A DNA stretch of 64,000 bases from Psychrobacter coccoides (GCF_017498085.1 NZ_JAGBKM010000003.1:86033-150032); one strand, 5' to 3'; positions 8,276 to 17,085 are shown, counted from the first letter of the stretch. The notes: generated by a model from the letters alone, not told the origin. Numbers and translations are program-made.

Positions 8276-11218
8276 TCAAAAAAGCTGACGCACACCCAGC
8301 CAGCACTCTGAAAGCATCATGAGACAGTCGTATTCATCTTGACTGATTATCGTATCGTGTAACATCACGGTATGCAATGTACCTAGCCATTGCCGATACT
8401 TATTATAGTCCATTTGCCAGTCATACGGTGGCTTCTGTCGACAATTCTCTTTAAATGGCGTCTCTTTAGTCTCAGCCTTGACTGCAGGTATAGTATTAAT
8501 AACAGCCAGCAGCTGTACGCTGTTCAGACGTTGTGCGGTCAATAGTAGCCAGTGTAGATTGACATCACTGACGATCGCCAAATCAATATCAATCAGGCGT
8601 GCATGTCGGCGTAAATCTGTCACATAGTGCGCAGCGCTGTCATTATGATAACCGAGCACCGAGCTATAGACCCGGTTATCTGCGGCCAATACCATCTGAC
8701 CTCTGACATCTTTTGACAATCGATAAGCAAGCAGCGTCAATATGACCCTATGGGCCCCATCAAGGCCATCAAAAACCTGTCCTGAAGGATCAAGCTGCAC
8801 CCATATGTCATCCACGCCTGCCTTTAATAATGGCTGCCACATTGACGGCTGCTCGGTACAATCATCACCTAACACCTCTGCAAGCACAGGCAATAACTGC
8901 TGCAACTGCAGCGCCTGCCATAGGGGTAATATTGATGAAGGCTGATGCGTTAAGCGTGGTGCATGACTCACAGCAGTCGGTACTGATGGCGCATTAACCT
9001 TTGAAGGTTTTTGGTCTGCTAGATTATGGGCAAAGCCGAGCGTCAAATCAGAGGACAAATGCTGGCGAAACAATTCTAAGATACCTTGTTGATAGCGCAG
9101 CAGCATCGTGCGGCATCGTTGTTGCTGCTTATAGGATTGCTGAGCTTGACTGCTGTGGCTGTGCTCACTTTTGAGACGTAACTCATTGATAGTACTTTTT
9201 GATAGCTTATGCTGGCGTAGTTGTTTGAGGGCAAATGCTATCAAAGCGCTGTCCAACCGCCGATCTAGACGGGCCACTTCTATTAACAGCTTAGAATCTA
9301 TAGTGTGTGCTAAAACCTGCTGGCTTCTGACCGTATCTGCTTTTAGACGAGCTTCAGTGCTGTTAGTAGATACGCCATTATCTGTCATACCCATCCAAAT
9401 ATCTTGTAGATCATAAGTCGCAACTGTAGACAGCGCATGCCATTGATGACACAGCATCACCGCCTCAATCAGCGCCTGTACTCCTAATGGGTGATGACTG
9501 TGATTGAGTATACATTGTGATAGTGTGACCTTTGTTAGATCGTCAACGCTTATCAAAACTGCGGATGGCAAATCACTATCAGGCGCTGCTTGCCATGGTT
9601 TTAGCAGCTGATAAGTACCCCTGTCTTCTAGCTGTACCTGCAAACGCCCATCGATAACTACATCTTCCTCTACGACAAATTCAAGTTCTGCATCTGAAGC
9701 TTTATTGTCAATAATTTCATGAGTACTCTCGTTGCTCCTATTATCGGCAGAGTAATGAGCAGATGCGGGTTGAGCTTTGGATATATGAGACTGAGCTGTA
9801 ACCGTTTCTTTTTCGCTGCTTAGGCTATTTGTTGTTATTACACCCCAATCACCCAGCCGACGCTGCTCATATATCTCTTTTATTTTTTGTTGATTAAGGC
9901 GTTTTTCTCGTGCCACCTGTACAGCGAAATCATGATAAGCATTGGCACTGATGGCGCTCATACGCTCGCTTAAGCTAGGATGGGTGGCAAACCACGAGAC
10001 ATCACCTAGATCAGCCCCACTACTAGCAAAGAAGAAATGACTTAGCCCATTGATGTCAGCGATACCTGTCAAGCGTGAGCCAAGTGCATCTTGATGGATG
10101 GCCTTTAGGGTTTCGATAATCGCAGGCGAGCGAGTCAGCTGCACGCTGGTGGCATCAGCGAGCAGCTCACGCTGACGGTTAAAGCTGTGTTTTATCAGCT
10201 GTGCACTGGCCATACTCGAAAAGCTCAGCCCGTGTAACATTAGAGTCCAGACACTACGTGGCGCTTGCCGATCTATGACAGGCCCGCCATGTGACCATCT
10301 CGATTGACGCTTCGCTGATGACTGCTGAGCCTGACTCTGGGTTTGCCAGTATGCCACCCACTCACCATGTGTGGTAAAGCTTGCTGTTTGGCTTTCAGTG
10401 CGACGTGCATGATGGTCAATAGAGCCTTGTGACAGATAAGGCGACAACGTGCCTCGACTTACTGATCCAAAAGCACCATTAGAACGATTGCTGTGATTAT
10501 GATGGTGACGACTGCTCGTGCCGATGGGATCACTCCAGTCATATAATATTTGTAAGCCGGCTAACACCACCATCAGCTGTAAATTAAACTTGGCATCACC
10601 ATGCAAAATATGGCCATACTCATGACCGATAAGCCCATATAGGGCGTCATCAGAAAGCTTATCTAGCGCACCTTGTGTCACCACCAACACCATATCTTGG
10701 CTATGACGACCCGCCACAAAGCCGTTGATACCCTGCTCATCAGGCAGCACATAAAGAATCGGCAGTGGTAAACCTGATGCGATCGCCAACTGCTGAGCGA
10801 TTTCATAATAACGCCGATACACCGGCGGAAAGTCTCGCTCATCACGTACCGCTATATGGTGGTCACTAAAGCGCACTTTTGGGATAGGCTCATGCTGATG
10901 AGCAATGCTGTGACTGTGCGCCCATACGTCTTGGCTCTGATCGATAAACAGACGTACCGCCCCTACACGCTGAGCGATCGCTCGACCACCAGCTCTCAAA
11001 CGTCGATACTCCAAATAACTCCCACCGACAAAACTTGCCAATATCCAAACAACGACCAGTACCAGCGCCCAATAATATATACCACCTGTAAAGACCGTGA
11101 ATAAAAGCCAAACGACAGCGAGCGCCACTGCCATATGCGCAAGGACAATAAGAAAAAACAGTCCATAAAGCAATAGGCTGCGCCGCCTGCGTATTCGCTG
11201 TTCAGCAAAAAAATCCAT
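8276..11218 (-). CDS. M48-family membrane zinc metalloprotease with large C-terminal extension
   Basis: 980 residues; HtpX-type M48 proteases are about 300. Two hydrophobic segments (about 14-40 and 46-66) anchor it in the inner membrane. The peptidase core follows, with zinc motif HEYGH at 199-203 and the third-ligand helix RQRELLADATSVQLTR near 340-360. A region around 225-330 is an insert of low complexity (His/Ser/Gln-rich). The last 500 or so residues are of unknown fold, with no recognisable domain. It lies 33 bp downstream of lemA in the same direction, and LemA/M48 pairing is common in bacteria. Probable role is membrane protein quality control, by analogy with HtpX; substrate unknown. 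Confidence 0.85.
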   Translation of the reverse strand: MDFFAEQRIRRRRSLLLYGLFFLIVLAHMAVALAVVWLLFTVFTGGIYYWALVLVVVWILASFVGGSYLEYRRLRAGGRAIAQRVGAVRLFIDQSQDVWAHSHSIAHQHEPIPKVRFSDHHIAVRDERDFPPVYRRYYEIAQQLAIASGLPLPILYVLPDEQGINGFVAGRHSQDMVLVVTQGALDKLSDDALYGLIGHEYGHILHGDAKFNLQLMVVLAGLQILYDWSDPIGTSSRHHHNHSNRSNGAFGSVSRGTLSPYLSQGSIDHHARRTESQTASFTTHGEWVAYWQTQSQAQQSSAKRQSRWSHGGPVIDRQAPRSVWTLMLHGLSFSSMASAQLIKHSFNRQRELLADATSVQLTRSPAIIETLKAIHQDALGSRLTGIADINGLSHFFFASSGADLGDVSWFATHPSLSERMSAISANAYHDFAVQVAREKRLNQQKIKEIYEQRRLGDWGVITTNSLSSEKETVTAQSHISKAQPASAHYSADNRSNESTHEIIDNKASDAELEFVVEEDVVIDGRLQVQLEDRGTYQLLKPWQAAPDSDLPSAVLISVDDLTKVTLSQCILNHSHHPLGVQALIEAVMLCHQWHALSTVATYDLQDIWMGMTDNGVSTNSTEARLKADTVRSQQVLAHTIDSKLLIEVARLDRRLDSALIAFALKQLRQHKLSKSTINELRLKSEHSHSSQAQQSYKQQQRCRTMLLRYQQGILELFRQHLSSDLTLGFAHNLADQKPSKVNAPSVPTAVSHAPRLTHQPSSILPLWQALQLQQLLPVLAEVLGDDCTEQPSMWQPLLKAGVDDIWVQLDPSGQVFDGLDGAHRVILTLLAYRLSKDVRGQMVLAADNRVYSSVLGYHNDSAAHYVTDLRRHARLIDIDLAIVSDVNLHWLLLTAQRLNSVQLLAVINTIPAVKAETKETPFKENCRQKPPYDWQMDYNKYRQWLGTLHTVMLHDTIISQDEYDCLMMLSECWLGVRQLF

Positions 11219-11251
11219 CAGCTTATCTCACTAGACTCTACGGTTACAACT

Positions 11252-11848
11252 TTAAGCCATATCAACGATGGGCGCTTGAGCAATGACTTCTCTATCTTCA
11301 AAAACCAGTGGGCTGAGAGGACGAAAACCAAAGGTAGTACTCACCAAGTTGTTGGGGAATATCTCCCGATCGTTATTGTAAAACATGACGCTGTCGTTAT
11401 AGTGCTGACGGGCGAAGCCGATGCGGTTTTCGGTATTGGCCAGCTCATCCATCAGCTCTTTGATCATACTGTCTGCCTTTAATTCAGGATACGCCTCCAC
11501 CACCGCTGAAAACTGCCCTAAAGCTTGAGACAGCATACTTTCTGCTTTTGCAAACAACGCCATATGCTCAAGCGAGTCTGGCTGATGCTGATTGGCGTCT
11601 TGCAAACTTTGGGCATGATTACGGGCGCTAATCACACGAGTCAGCGTTTCTTCTTCATGCGTCAAATAACGTTTGGCGGTCTCCACCAAGTTTGGAATCA
11701 AATCATGGCGACGCTTGAGCTGCACATCTATCTGCGCAAAACCGTTTTTTGCTTGATTACGTGACCGTACTAACTTATTGAATATCGATACGCCAAACAC
11801 CACTCCCAATACAGCAATAATGATGAACAGCCAAACAAACATTTTCAT
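11252..11848 (-). CDS. lemA: LemA family protein
   Basis: 198 residues. One N-terminal membrane helix (FVWLFIIIAVLGVVFGVSIFN) is followed by the LemA helical-bundle signature: NKLVRSRNQAKNGFAQIDVQ, LKRRHDLIPNLVETAKRYL, then ELMDELANTENRIGFARQHYND and FPNNLVSTTFGF. The start at 11848 (MKMFVWLF) has a GGGGTG stretch just upstream. The frame is open to 11977, but that part is not LemA-like. The biochemical function of LemA is unknown. It is the first gene of a probable lemA-M48 protease operon. Confidence 0.93.
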   Translation of the reverse strand: MKMFVWLFIIIAVLGVVFGVSIFNKLVRSRNQAKNGFAQIDVQLKRRHDLIPNLVETAKRYLTHEEETLTRVISARNHAQSLQDANQHQPDSLEHMALFAKAESMLSQALGQFSAVVEAYPELKADSMIKELMDELANTENRIGFARQHYNDSVMFYNNDREIFPNNLVSTTFGFRPLSPLVFEDREVIAQAPIVDMA

Positions 11849-11973
11849 AATAACACCCCAAAAACTTTTAGATGAATCGCCTTTATATTTTATACCTATG
11901 TTAACAAAGGTTGCTGTATTGTATTTTAACCTATATTTATAGCTTAAAACGTGAAAATCAGACAAAATACAGA

Positions 11974-12003
11974 CCAAAAAAAACCCTTTATAAAAAAGGG
12001 CTA
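11974..12003 (-). terminator. Rho-independent terminator downstream of the 4.5S RNA gene
   Basis: On the minus strand AGCCCTTT, a short AT loop and AAAGGG are followed by a run of eight T. It lies about 65 bp beyond the 3' end of the 4.5S RNA and would prevent read-through into lemA. Confidence 0.7.
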
Positions 12004-12053
12004 AAAATACATCTCGAGAATCTTTAATCTAATATAAAGGTGTTATCCAGTTT

Positions 12054-12176
12054 TTGGACAAAAAAAAGCGACTCCATCAGCACATCCTCGGCACACATTG
12101 GATCTATTACCGTTGCTACCTTCCGGTCCTGGCGGGATTCATAGTACAATGTTGCGAGGCTACCAATGGAGCCACC
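12054..12176 (-). ncRNA. ffs: 4.5S signal recognition particle RNA (small bacterial type)
   Basis: The minus strand carries the domain IV hallmark CGCCAGGACCGGAAGGTAGC (SRP consensus CAGGUCCGGAAGGAAGCAGC). The RNA starts with GUGGCUCCAU near 12175 and its 3' portion AUGGAGUCGC (12077-12068) pairs with it over 10 bp, closing the rod-like hairpin. Length is about 109 nt to 12068, then a run of eight U to about 12060. The internal arm around GCAACAUUG / CAAUGUGUGC also pairs. It binds Ffh and targets nascent membrane proteins. A promoter is placed exactly for a start at 12176. A 105-codon reading frame over this locus is spurious. Confidence 0.95.
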
Positions 12177-12183
12177 AGAGAAG

Positions 12184-12211
12184 ATTATACAAGAATTTTT
12201 TGGTATTACAA
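12184..12211 (-). promoter_or_regulatory. Promoter of the 4.5S RNA gene
   Basis: Minus strand: -35 TTGTAA (12211-12206), 16-nt spacer, perfect -10 TATAAT (12189-12184), then seven bases to the predicted RNA start G at 12176. Confidence 0.8.
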
Positions 12212-12346
12212 CCCCTAGCGCAAAACAGTTTGATTTATGGGATAAAGAACCCTGTAACTTAAGTGACAAAATTCTCACAGCAGCACGTCTAACTTTTGCT
12301 ATTTTAGTTAAAGTGGGCTGAATAAAATGAGCATCAACCATAAGCT

Positions 12347-12394
12347 GAGCATGAGCATGAGCATGAGCATGAGCATGAGCATGAGCATGAGCAT
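12347..12394 (+). repeat. Tandem hexanucleotide array (GAGCAT)8
   Basis: Eight perfect copies of GAGCAT, 48 bp, between the 4.5S RNA promoter and the SIMPL-protein gene. On the plus strand one frame, from ATG at 12327 to TAA at 12410, would give a 27-residue Met-Ser repeat peptide with no ribosome binding site. On the minus strand it reads Ala-His or Met-Leu repeats. No gene is supported. Confidence 0.95.
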
Positions 12395-12426
12395 AGTCAT
12401 ATCAGTATAAAAACAAGCTCATCACT

Positions 12427-12532
12427 ATAGTCAAGGAACTTTAAAATCGCTACCAGGCGATCGACCGCAGATAGTACACTAAGTACATCTAGGGTGGGTT
12501 ATACCGTAGCGGTTTAAAAGTGCGCCGACTAT
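12427..12532 (+). repeat. R3 inverted-repeat element, copy a
   Basis: 106 bp bounded by ATAGTC and GACTAT. The first ~28 bp (ATAGTC...ACTTTAAAATCGCTAC) and the inverted last ~28 bp (ATAGTC...ACTTTTAAACCGCTAC) are near-matching terminal inverted repeats. A copy of the same length lies at 28522-28627. It ends 49 bp before the SIMPL-protein start, so it lies in or near its promoter. Confidence 0.85.
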
Positions 12533-12581
12533 CTATCCCCTCATATAAATATTAATAATATTATTCCCTTAGGAGACATTG

Positions 12582-13301
12582 ATGAAAACCACTTTATTTA
12601 ATAAAGCCACCTTAGCGACTGGGACAGCTGCTTTACTGCTGACGATGATAGGCAGCAGTGCGCACGCTGAGCCCACAGGCTACAATCAGCTGACGTTTCA
12701 GACAGAAGTAAAAGAAGAGGTTCAAAACGATGAGGTGCGTGCCAGCATGTATAAAAAAGCACAAGCCACCAATGCTAAAGCACTGGCCACGACACTTAAC
12801 ACCGCTATCAATAATGCTATGAAAATCGCCAAGCGCTATCCTAGCGTGACGGTTAGTACAGGCCAGCAGCGCACCTACCCTCGCTATGATAAAAACGATA
12901 AGATCATTGGCTGGACTGGACAAGCCAGCATCGACCTAAAAAGCACCGACTTTACCGCAACCAGTCAGTTGATTGCCGACCTACAAGAAACACTGGTGAT
13001 GCAGAATTTAAACTTTGGGGTCTCAGATGATAAAAAAGACGCCCTTGAACAAAAGCTAATGGCCGAAGCTTCACGCGCCTTTCAACAACAAGCCAAAAAC
13101 CTAACTCGTGCTTGGGATGCCGACGGCTATCGTGTGGTCAATGTCAACCTAAATACAGGCAGCAACTACCCTCGTCCCATGTATAGCAGTATGAACATGA
13201 GAGCAGAGGCAGCGGATGCCTCAGTCCCTAATCAAAGCTTTGAGTCGGGCAACAGCACTATCTCTGTCACTGCCAATGGGACGATTGAGCTGAGCAAGTA
13301 G
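12582..13301 (+). CDS. Periplasmic SIMPL-domain (DUF541) protein
   Basis: 239 residues. The signal peptide (KATLATGTAALLLTMIGSSAHA) is cleaved near residue 29. The mature part matches the SIMPL/DUF541 pattern: YNQLTFQTEVKEEVQNDEV at the start, then VTVSTGQQRTYPRYDKNDKI with IGWTGQASIDLKSTDF, and a C-terminal VSVTANGTIEL-like strand. ATG at 12582 has AGGAG six bases upstream; a TTG directly before it is not needed. The family forms periplasmic or outer-membrane-associated oligomers of unknown role, linked to oxidative stress in E. coli YggE. Monocistronic. Confidence 0.85.
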   Translation: MKTTLFNKATLATGTAALLLTMIGSSAHAEPTGYNQLTFQTEVKEEVQNDEVRASMYKKAQATNAKALATTLNTAINNAMKIAKRYPSVTVSTGQQRTYPRYDKNDKIIGWTGQASIDLKSTDFTATSQLIADLQETLVMQNLNFGVSDDKKDALEQKLMAEASRAFQQQAKNLTRAWDADGYRVVNVNLNTGSNYPRPMYSSMNMRAEAADASVPNQSFESGNSTISVTANGTIELSK

Positions 13302-13348
13302 CTTCTGAACAAATAATTTTTGAGCCAGTTATTTAAGAGCAGTTCAGG

Positions 13349-14131
13349 CTAGCGTGCAACTTTTTTAGCAAAAGCATCGTTAGTCACAGGTTGGCTGTGC
13401 TCTGTTTTTTGCTCATCATTGTCTTTTTGCTGCAGTTTGAGTATCAATTTTTGGTGCCAAGGCAGACGCTCATAAGCCAAAAGCTGTTGGGCAATTTTTT
13501 GATTGTTTTGCAGGGTTTGTGTGTTTTGAATGACATAAACCGTCTGCTCGACTTGCGCAAGCGTTTGCTCTGCCTTATCTTTAACGATGGCCTGAATGCT
13601 GTGTGCACCTGGCATGATATCTACGGTGGCGATCGAGGCGCTAAGCCCTTGCGCTACCTCTGCATCATCTAAATAAATAACCACCCTATCATCAGCTTGT
13701 AGCGCAGGTTGTATTTGCAGCTTTACGTCGATGCTTTGTGCGGGTCGGCGATAGGCACGCTCTTCACTCGGTTCGGTCATGGTCAGCTGATAATTTACGC
13801 TCTGTATGTCGGTGGTCGAGGTGCTTTCTATCGATTTCGTCACGGCTGCGGACGTTGTCATTGGCATCGGTTCTGACGCAGTATGATGACTGGTCACATC
13901 CGTTTGACTGACGTGCTTGCCAGACTTCTGCTCGTAGTTTTGCGGACGGTCGGTAAAGGTCACATGGCCGGTTTTTTCATCGACGACTTTGTAGATAGGC
14001 GCAGCATGGACCATAGGAGCACAAAGGCTCGCTATACCGATGACCAAACCTAGCCATGGCCCGGTTAGCTTATGCTTGTTCAGTGGCAGTATGGGCCAGT
14101 TTTTTATTGCTGTTTGGCAAGTTGGATACAT
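13349..14131 (-). CDS. DUF4124-domain exported protein
   Basis: 260 residues. It has an atypically long signal region: about 20 polar residues, then the hydrophobic GLVIGIASLCAPMVHA. The DUF4124 domain follows at about 44-72 (APIYKVVDEKTGHVTFTDRP). A Ser/Thr-rich linker and an Ig-like beta region follow (about 125-200, VKLQIQPALQADDRVVIYLDDAEVAQG; the last strands LEQTVYVIQ-like). It ends in a charged Gln/Lys-rich tail. It is downstream of glnA on the same strand, a neighbourhood also seen in other Gammaproteobacteria. Function unknown; probably envelope. Confidence 0.75.
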   Translation of the reverse strand: MYPTCQTAIKNWPILPLNKHKLTGPWLGLVIGIASLCAPMVHAAPIYKVVDEKTGHVTFTDRPQNYEQKSGKHVSQTDVTSHHTASEPMPMTTSAAVTKSIESTSTTDIQSVNYQLTMTEPSEERAYRRPAQSIDVKLQIQPALQADDRVVIYLDDAEVAQGLSASIATVDIMPGAHSIQAIVKDKAEQTLAQVEQTVYVIQNTQTLQNNQKIAQQLLAYERLPWHQKLILKLQQKDNDEQKTEHSQPVTNDAFAKKVAR

Positions 14132-14300
14132 AGTCAGTCAACCTAATCAGTGCTTATTATTGATCAATATAATGTTATATATGATAATACTACAAATACC
14201 ATTATGCGGTATTTAACTTATGAAATCAGTAACTCTGTCCTAAAAAACTGATGACAAAATCTGATGATCACCCCTACCCCACTGTGTTTTTGGAAGCACA

Positions 14301-14337
14301 AAAAAACCAGCTAAGCTCAAAACTTAGCTGGTTTTGT
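14301..14337 (-). terminator. Terminator of glnA
   Basis: Perfect 13-bp arms: AAAACCAGCTAAG (14303-14315) and CTTAGCTGGTTTT (14323-14335), 7-nt loop. The minus strand continues with T residues. It lies 34 bp past the glnA stop. Confidence 0.9.
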
Positions 14338-14370
14338 GACACAAAACAATAGCGTGTTTTAACGATACAA

Positions 14371-15780
14371 CTAGCAGCTATAGTACAAGTCAAACTCAAC
14401 GGGATGTACGGTGACATTCACACGTCGAACCTCTTCTTCTTTTAGCGCAATAAACGCTTCTAGCATCTCTTCAGTGAACACATCACCTTTTAATAAGAAT
14501 TCATGATCATCACGCAATGCTTGTAAAGCAACTTCTAAGTTTTCTGCAACCGTTGGGATTTGTGCTTCTTCTTCTGGCGGCAGGTCATACAGGTTTTTGT
14601 CAGCAGCATCGCCTGGGTGCATTTTGTTTTGGATACCATCAAGGCCAGCCATCAGCAGCGCAGCAAACGTGAGGTAAGGGTTCGCCGCTGGATCTGGGAA
14701 GCGTGCTTCAACACGTACCGCTTTTGGACTGCTAACGTGTGGAATACGAATCGATGCTGAGCGGTTTGATGCTGAGTAAGCCAGCTTAATTGGCGCTTCA
14801 TAATGCGGTACCAGACGCTTATAGCTGTTGGTCGATGGGTTGGTAATCGCATTTAAGGCACGGGCGTGCTTGATAATACCGCCGATAAAGTAGAGCGCCG
14901 TCTCAGACAAACCCGCATACTCGTCGCCAGAAAAGGTATTAACGCCATCTTTTGAGATGGACATATGGACATGCATACCTGAGCCGTTATCGCCAACGAC
15001 AGGCTTTGGCATAAAGGTGGCGGTCTTGCCAAACTGATGCGCCACATTGTGTACCACATATTTTAGCTGCTGCACTTCATCGGCTTTACGTACTAAAGTG
15101 TTGAATGCCACACCAATCTCGGACTGACAAGGGGCGACTTCGTGATGATGTACCTCGACACTGCCCTCACCAATGATCTCTTCGATACGCTCACACATGA
15201 CAGAACGCATGTCCTGCGAACTGTCGATTGGTGGTACTGGGAAATAAGCGCCCTTCACACGTGGACGGTGCCCCATGTTGCCCCACTCATAGTCATTGTT
15301 AGTCGACCAAGCGGCCTCTTCAGCGACAATCTTGTGACTAACACCTGACATCTCAACCGACCATTTTACTTCGTCAAAGACAAAAAACTCAGGCTCAGGA
15401 CCGAAGTAAGCGGTGTCACCGATACCCGTTGATTTCAAATACTCTTCAGCACGGCGAGCGATAGAGCGTGGATCACGGTCATAACCTTGTAAGGTTGATG
15501 GCTCAATGATGTCACACGTGACTACCACAGTAACAGAATCAAAGAAGGGGTCAATAAAAGCCGTCTCTGGATCAGGACGTAAGATCATATCTGACGCTTC
15601 GATGCCTTTCCAGCCAGCGATAGAGGAACCGTCAAACATTTTGCCATCTTCCATGACCTCTTCATCTACGCTATGTGCCGGAAAGCTGATGTGCTGCTCT
15701 TTACCGCGAGTATCGGTAAAGCGAAAATCAACCCATTTGGCATTCGATGATTCGATAAGATCCAATAATTTATTCGACAT
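14371..15780 (-). CDS. glnA: Glutamine synthetase, type I
   Basis: 469 residues, the standard GSI-beta length. It condenses glutamate and ammonia to glutamine with ATP in the cytoplasm, as a dodecamer. Motifs: [18 protein letters not shown], the catalytic Glu/His region [28 protein letters not shown], the latch [17 protein letters not shown], and [14 protein letters not shown], which carries the adenylylation tyrosine of GlnE-regulated enzymes. Regulated transcription is indicated by the upstream sigma-54 promoter and two NtrC-type palindromes. A strong terminator follows. Confidence 0.97.
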   Translation of the reverse strand: MSNKLLDLIESSNAKWVDFRFTDTRGKEQHISFPAHSVDEEVMEDGKMFDGSSIAGWKGIEASDMILRPDPETAFIDPFFDSVTVVVTCDIIEPSTLQGYDRDPRSIARRAEEYLKSTGIGDTAYFGPEPEFFVFDEVKWSVEMSGVSHKIVAEEAAWSTNNDYEWGNMGHRPRVKGAYFPVPPIDSSQDMRSVMCERIEEIIGEGSVEVHHHEVAPCQSEIGVAFNTLVRKADEVQQLKYVVHNVAHQFGKTATFMPKPVVGDNGSGMHVHMSISKDGVNTFSGDEYAGLSETALYFIGGIIKHARALNAITNPSTNSYKRLVPHYEAPIKLAYSASNRSASIRIPHVSSPKAVRVEARFPDPAANPYLTFAALLMAGLDGIQNKMHPGDAADKNLYDLPPEEEAQIPTVAENLEVALQALRDDHEFLLKGDVFTEEMLEAFIALKEEEVRRVNVTVHPVEFDLYYSC

Positions 15781-15932
15781 GAATAGTCTCCGTTGTGGTT
15801 ATGATGTTATGACAGTTTAAGGTGCTATACGTACACCGTGCTGGCGCTATTTTAGCAATATCTGAACCATAATGCTGAACTGATATCCGTTTAGTGCCTG
15901 TCGATGGCTATCAGCGCTTACAAAAAACAGGG

Positions 15933-15948
15933 TGCAATCGGTATGCCA
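15933..15948 (-). promoter_or_regulatory. Sigma-54 (-24/-12) promoter of glnA
   Basis: The minus strand reads TGGCATACCGATTGCA. It has the GG at -24 and GC at -12 with the required 10-nt spacing, and one mismatch to TGGCAC-N5-TTGCA. It gives an untranslated leader of about 140 nt before glnA. Confidence 0.8.
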
Positions 15949-16087
15949 AAATATCTGCGTAAATGCTTTTCGTCAGCTGTATCTTTGTTATGAGCTTGAT
16001 AACTATCAATAAAATTGGATAAAACACCATTGCCAATCAGTAACGCTTAACATTCATGCACGATAACACGCCTTTATCTGGATAATT

Positions 16088-16106
16088 TTGCACCAGATAA
16101 GTGCAA
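16088..16106 (-). promoter_or_regulatory. NtrC-type enhancer site 1
   Basis: TTGCAC-N7-GTGCAA palindrome (TTGCACCAGATAAGTGCAA), matching the NtrC consensus TGCAC(C)-N5-(G)GTGCA. Centred about 175 bp upstream of the sigma-54 start. Confidence 0.8.
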
Positions 16107-16117
16107 ACTATTTTTTG

Positions 16118-16136
16118 TTGCACATAATTGGTGCAA
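16118..16136 (-). promoter_or_regulatory. NtrC-type enhancer site 2
   Basis: TTGCACATAATTGGTGCAA, a second palindrome of the same form. It is centred 30 bp (about three helical turns) from site 1, the side-by-side arrangement used by NtrC enhancers. Confidence 0.8.
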
Positions 16137-16334
16137 TACAATACTTCTAGTAGTTGACTGAATAAAGACTGTTACAGACCTCTGCTATTGTCTCTTTTGT
16201 CAGATAAGACGTTGACAGCGCATTGTTGACAATAGTATTAATGAGCCAAAGCCAGTCTGCGTCTCATTTTAGTATCGATTGGCGTATGACATCGGTTATC
16301 TGGTACATTTGATTGCGTTTGTCGTTTTGCAAAT

Positions 16335-16374
16335 TTGCTACGGTGCAAAATAGTGTTAAGATACCAAACTTAAC
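16335..16374 (+). promoter_or_regulatory. Candidate trpG promoter with overlapping palindrome
   Basis: -35 TTGCTA (16335-16340), 16-nt spacer, -10 TAAGAT (16357-16362). The inverted repeat GTTAAG-N8-CTTAAC (16355-16374) covers the -10. It does not resemble the E. coli TrpR operator. Inferred only. Confidence 0.45.
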
Positions 16375-16461
16375 GCTTATCGCTGTTTGGCTATAGCCGC
16401 AAGCGTATACGACAGTGAACCTACATTTAAAACATCGCCACTTCAATAGGTTGAAACCATA

Positions 16462-17085
16462 ATGATTCTGATGATCGATAATTACGACAGTTTTACGTAC
16501 AATATTGTACAGTACTTCGGTGAATTACAGCAGGACATCACCGTCTGGCGTAACGATCAGGCCACTATCGAACAAATCAAAACCTTAGCGCCTGATATCA
16601 TTGTCATTGGTCCAGGACCTTGTGATCCAGATCGTGCTGGTATCTCATTAGAGATAATTGACACCTTTAAAGGCGTCATTCCTATCTTAGGGATTTGCCT
16701 TGGTCATCAAGCGATTGGCCAAGCATTCGGTGGCAAGGTGGTCAAAGCTGGCGCAGTCATGCATGGCCGCCTATCTGACGTTTATCATAATGGACAAGGC
16801 ATGTTTGCTGACTTGCCCAATCCATCAAAAGCCACTCGCTATCACTCCTTAGTGATTGACAAGCACAGCATACCTGATTGCTTTGAGATAACCGCTTGGA
16901 CACAAAACGCAGACGGTAGTATTGAAGAGGTTATGGGGATACGCCACCAAAGCTTTGCTATTGAAGGTGTGCAGTTTCATCCTGAATCTATCCTGAGTGA
17001 AGCCGGCTATCATTTGCTAAATAACTTTTTGCAAACCCACAGATTGGCAGTATTAAGCTCAGAGGAGCTACCACAGGTGGGCTAA
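16462..17085 (+). CDS. trpG: Anthranilate / aminodeoxychorismate synthase glutamine amidotransferase subunit
   Basis: 207 residues. Class I glutamine amidotransferase that supplies ammonia for anthranilate (tryptophan) and probably also aminodeoxychorismate (folate) synthesis. It begins [19 protein letters not shown], with the oxyanion segment [11 protein letters not shown] (50-60), the nucleophile Cys79 in GICLGHQ, and the catalytic His/Glu in VQFHPESIL. It heads trpG-trpD-trpC. The trpE partner is not in the window. Start ATG 16462 has a weak AGG 11 nt upstream; ATG 16471 is an alternative. Confidence 0.93.
   Translation: MILMIDNYDSFTYNIVQYFGELQQDITVWRNDQATIEQIKTLAPDIIVIGPGPCDPDRAGISLEIIDTFKGVIPILGICLGHQAIGQAFGGKVVKAGAVMHGRLSDVYHNGQGMFADLPNPSKATRYHSLVIDKHSIPDCFEITAWTQNADGSIEEVMGIRHQSFAIEGVQFHPESILSEAGYHLLNNFLQTHRLAVLSSEELPQVG

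Larger units (their letters stand above)
15781..16461. other. glnA-trpG divergent regulatory region
   Basis: 681 bp with no credible gene. It contains the glnA sigma-54 promoter (15933-15948), two NtrC-type sites (16088-16106, 16118-16136), a candidate trpG promoter and an overlapping palindrome (16335-16374). A short minus-strand frame at 16264-16446 lacks a ribosome binding site and similarity and is not called. Confidence 0.7.

Noticed and set aside
12024-12341. A 105-codon minus-strand reading frame
   Set aside because: It covers the 4.5S RNA and its promoter, has no ribosome binding site and unusual composition.
12327-12410. Small ORF encoding a Met-Ser repeat peptide across the GAGCAT array
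   Set aside because: No ribosome binding site; coding potential comes only from the tandem repeat.
16264-16446. A 60-codon minus-strand frame upstream of trpG
   Set aside because: Lies across the trpG promoter region, no ribosome binding site and no similarity.
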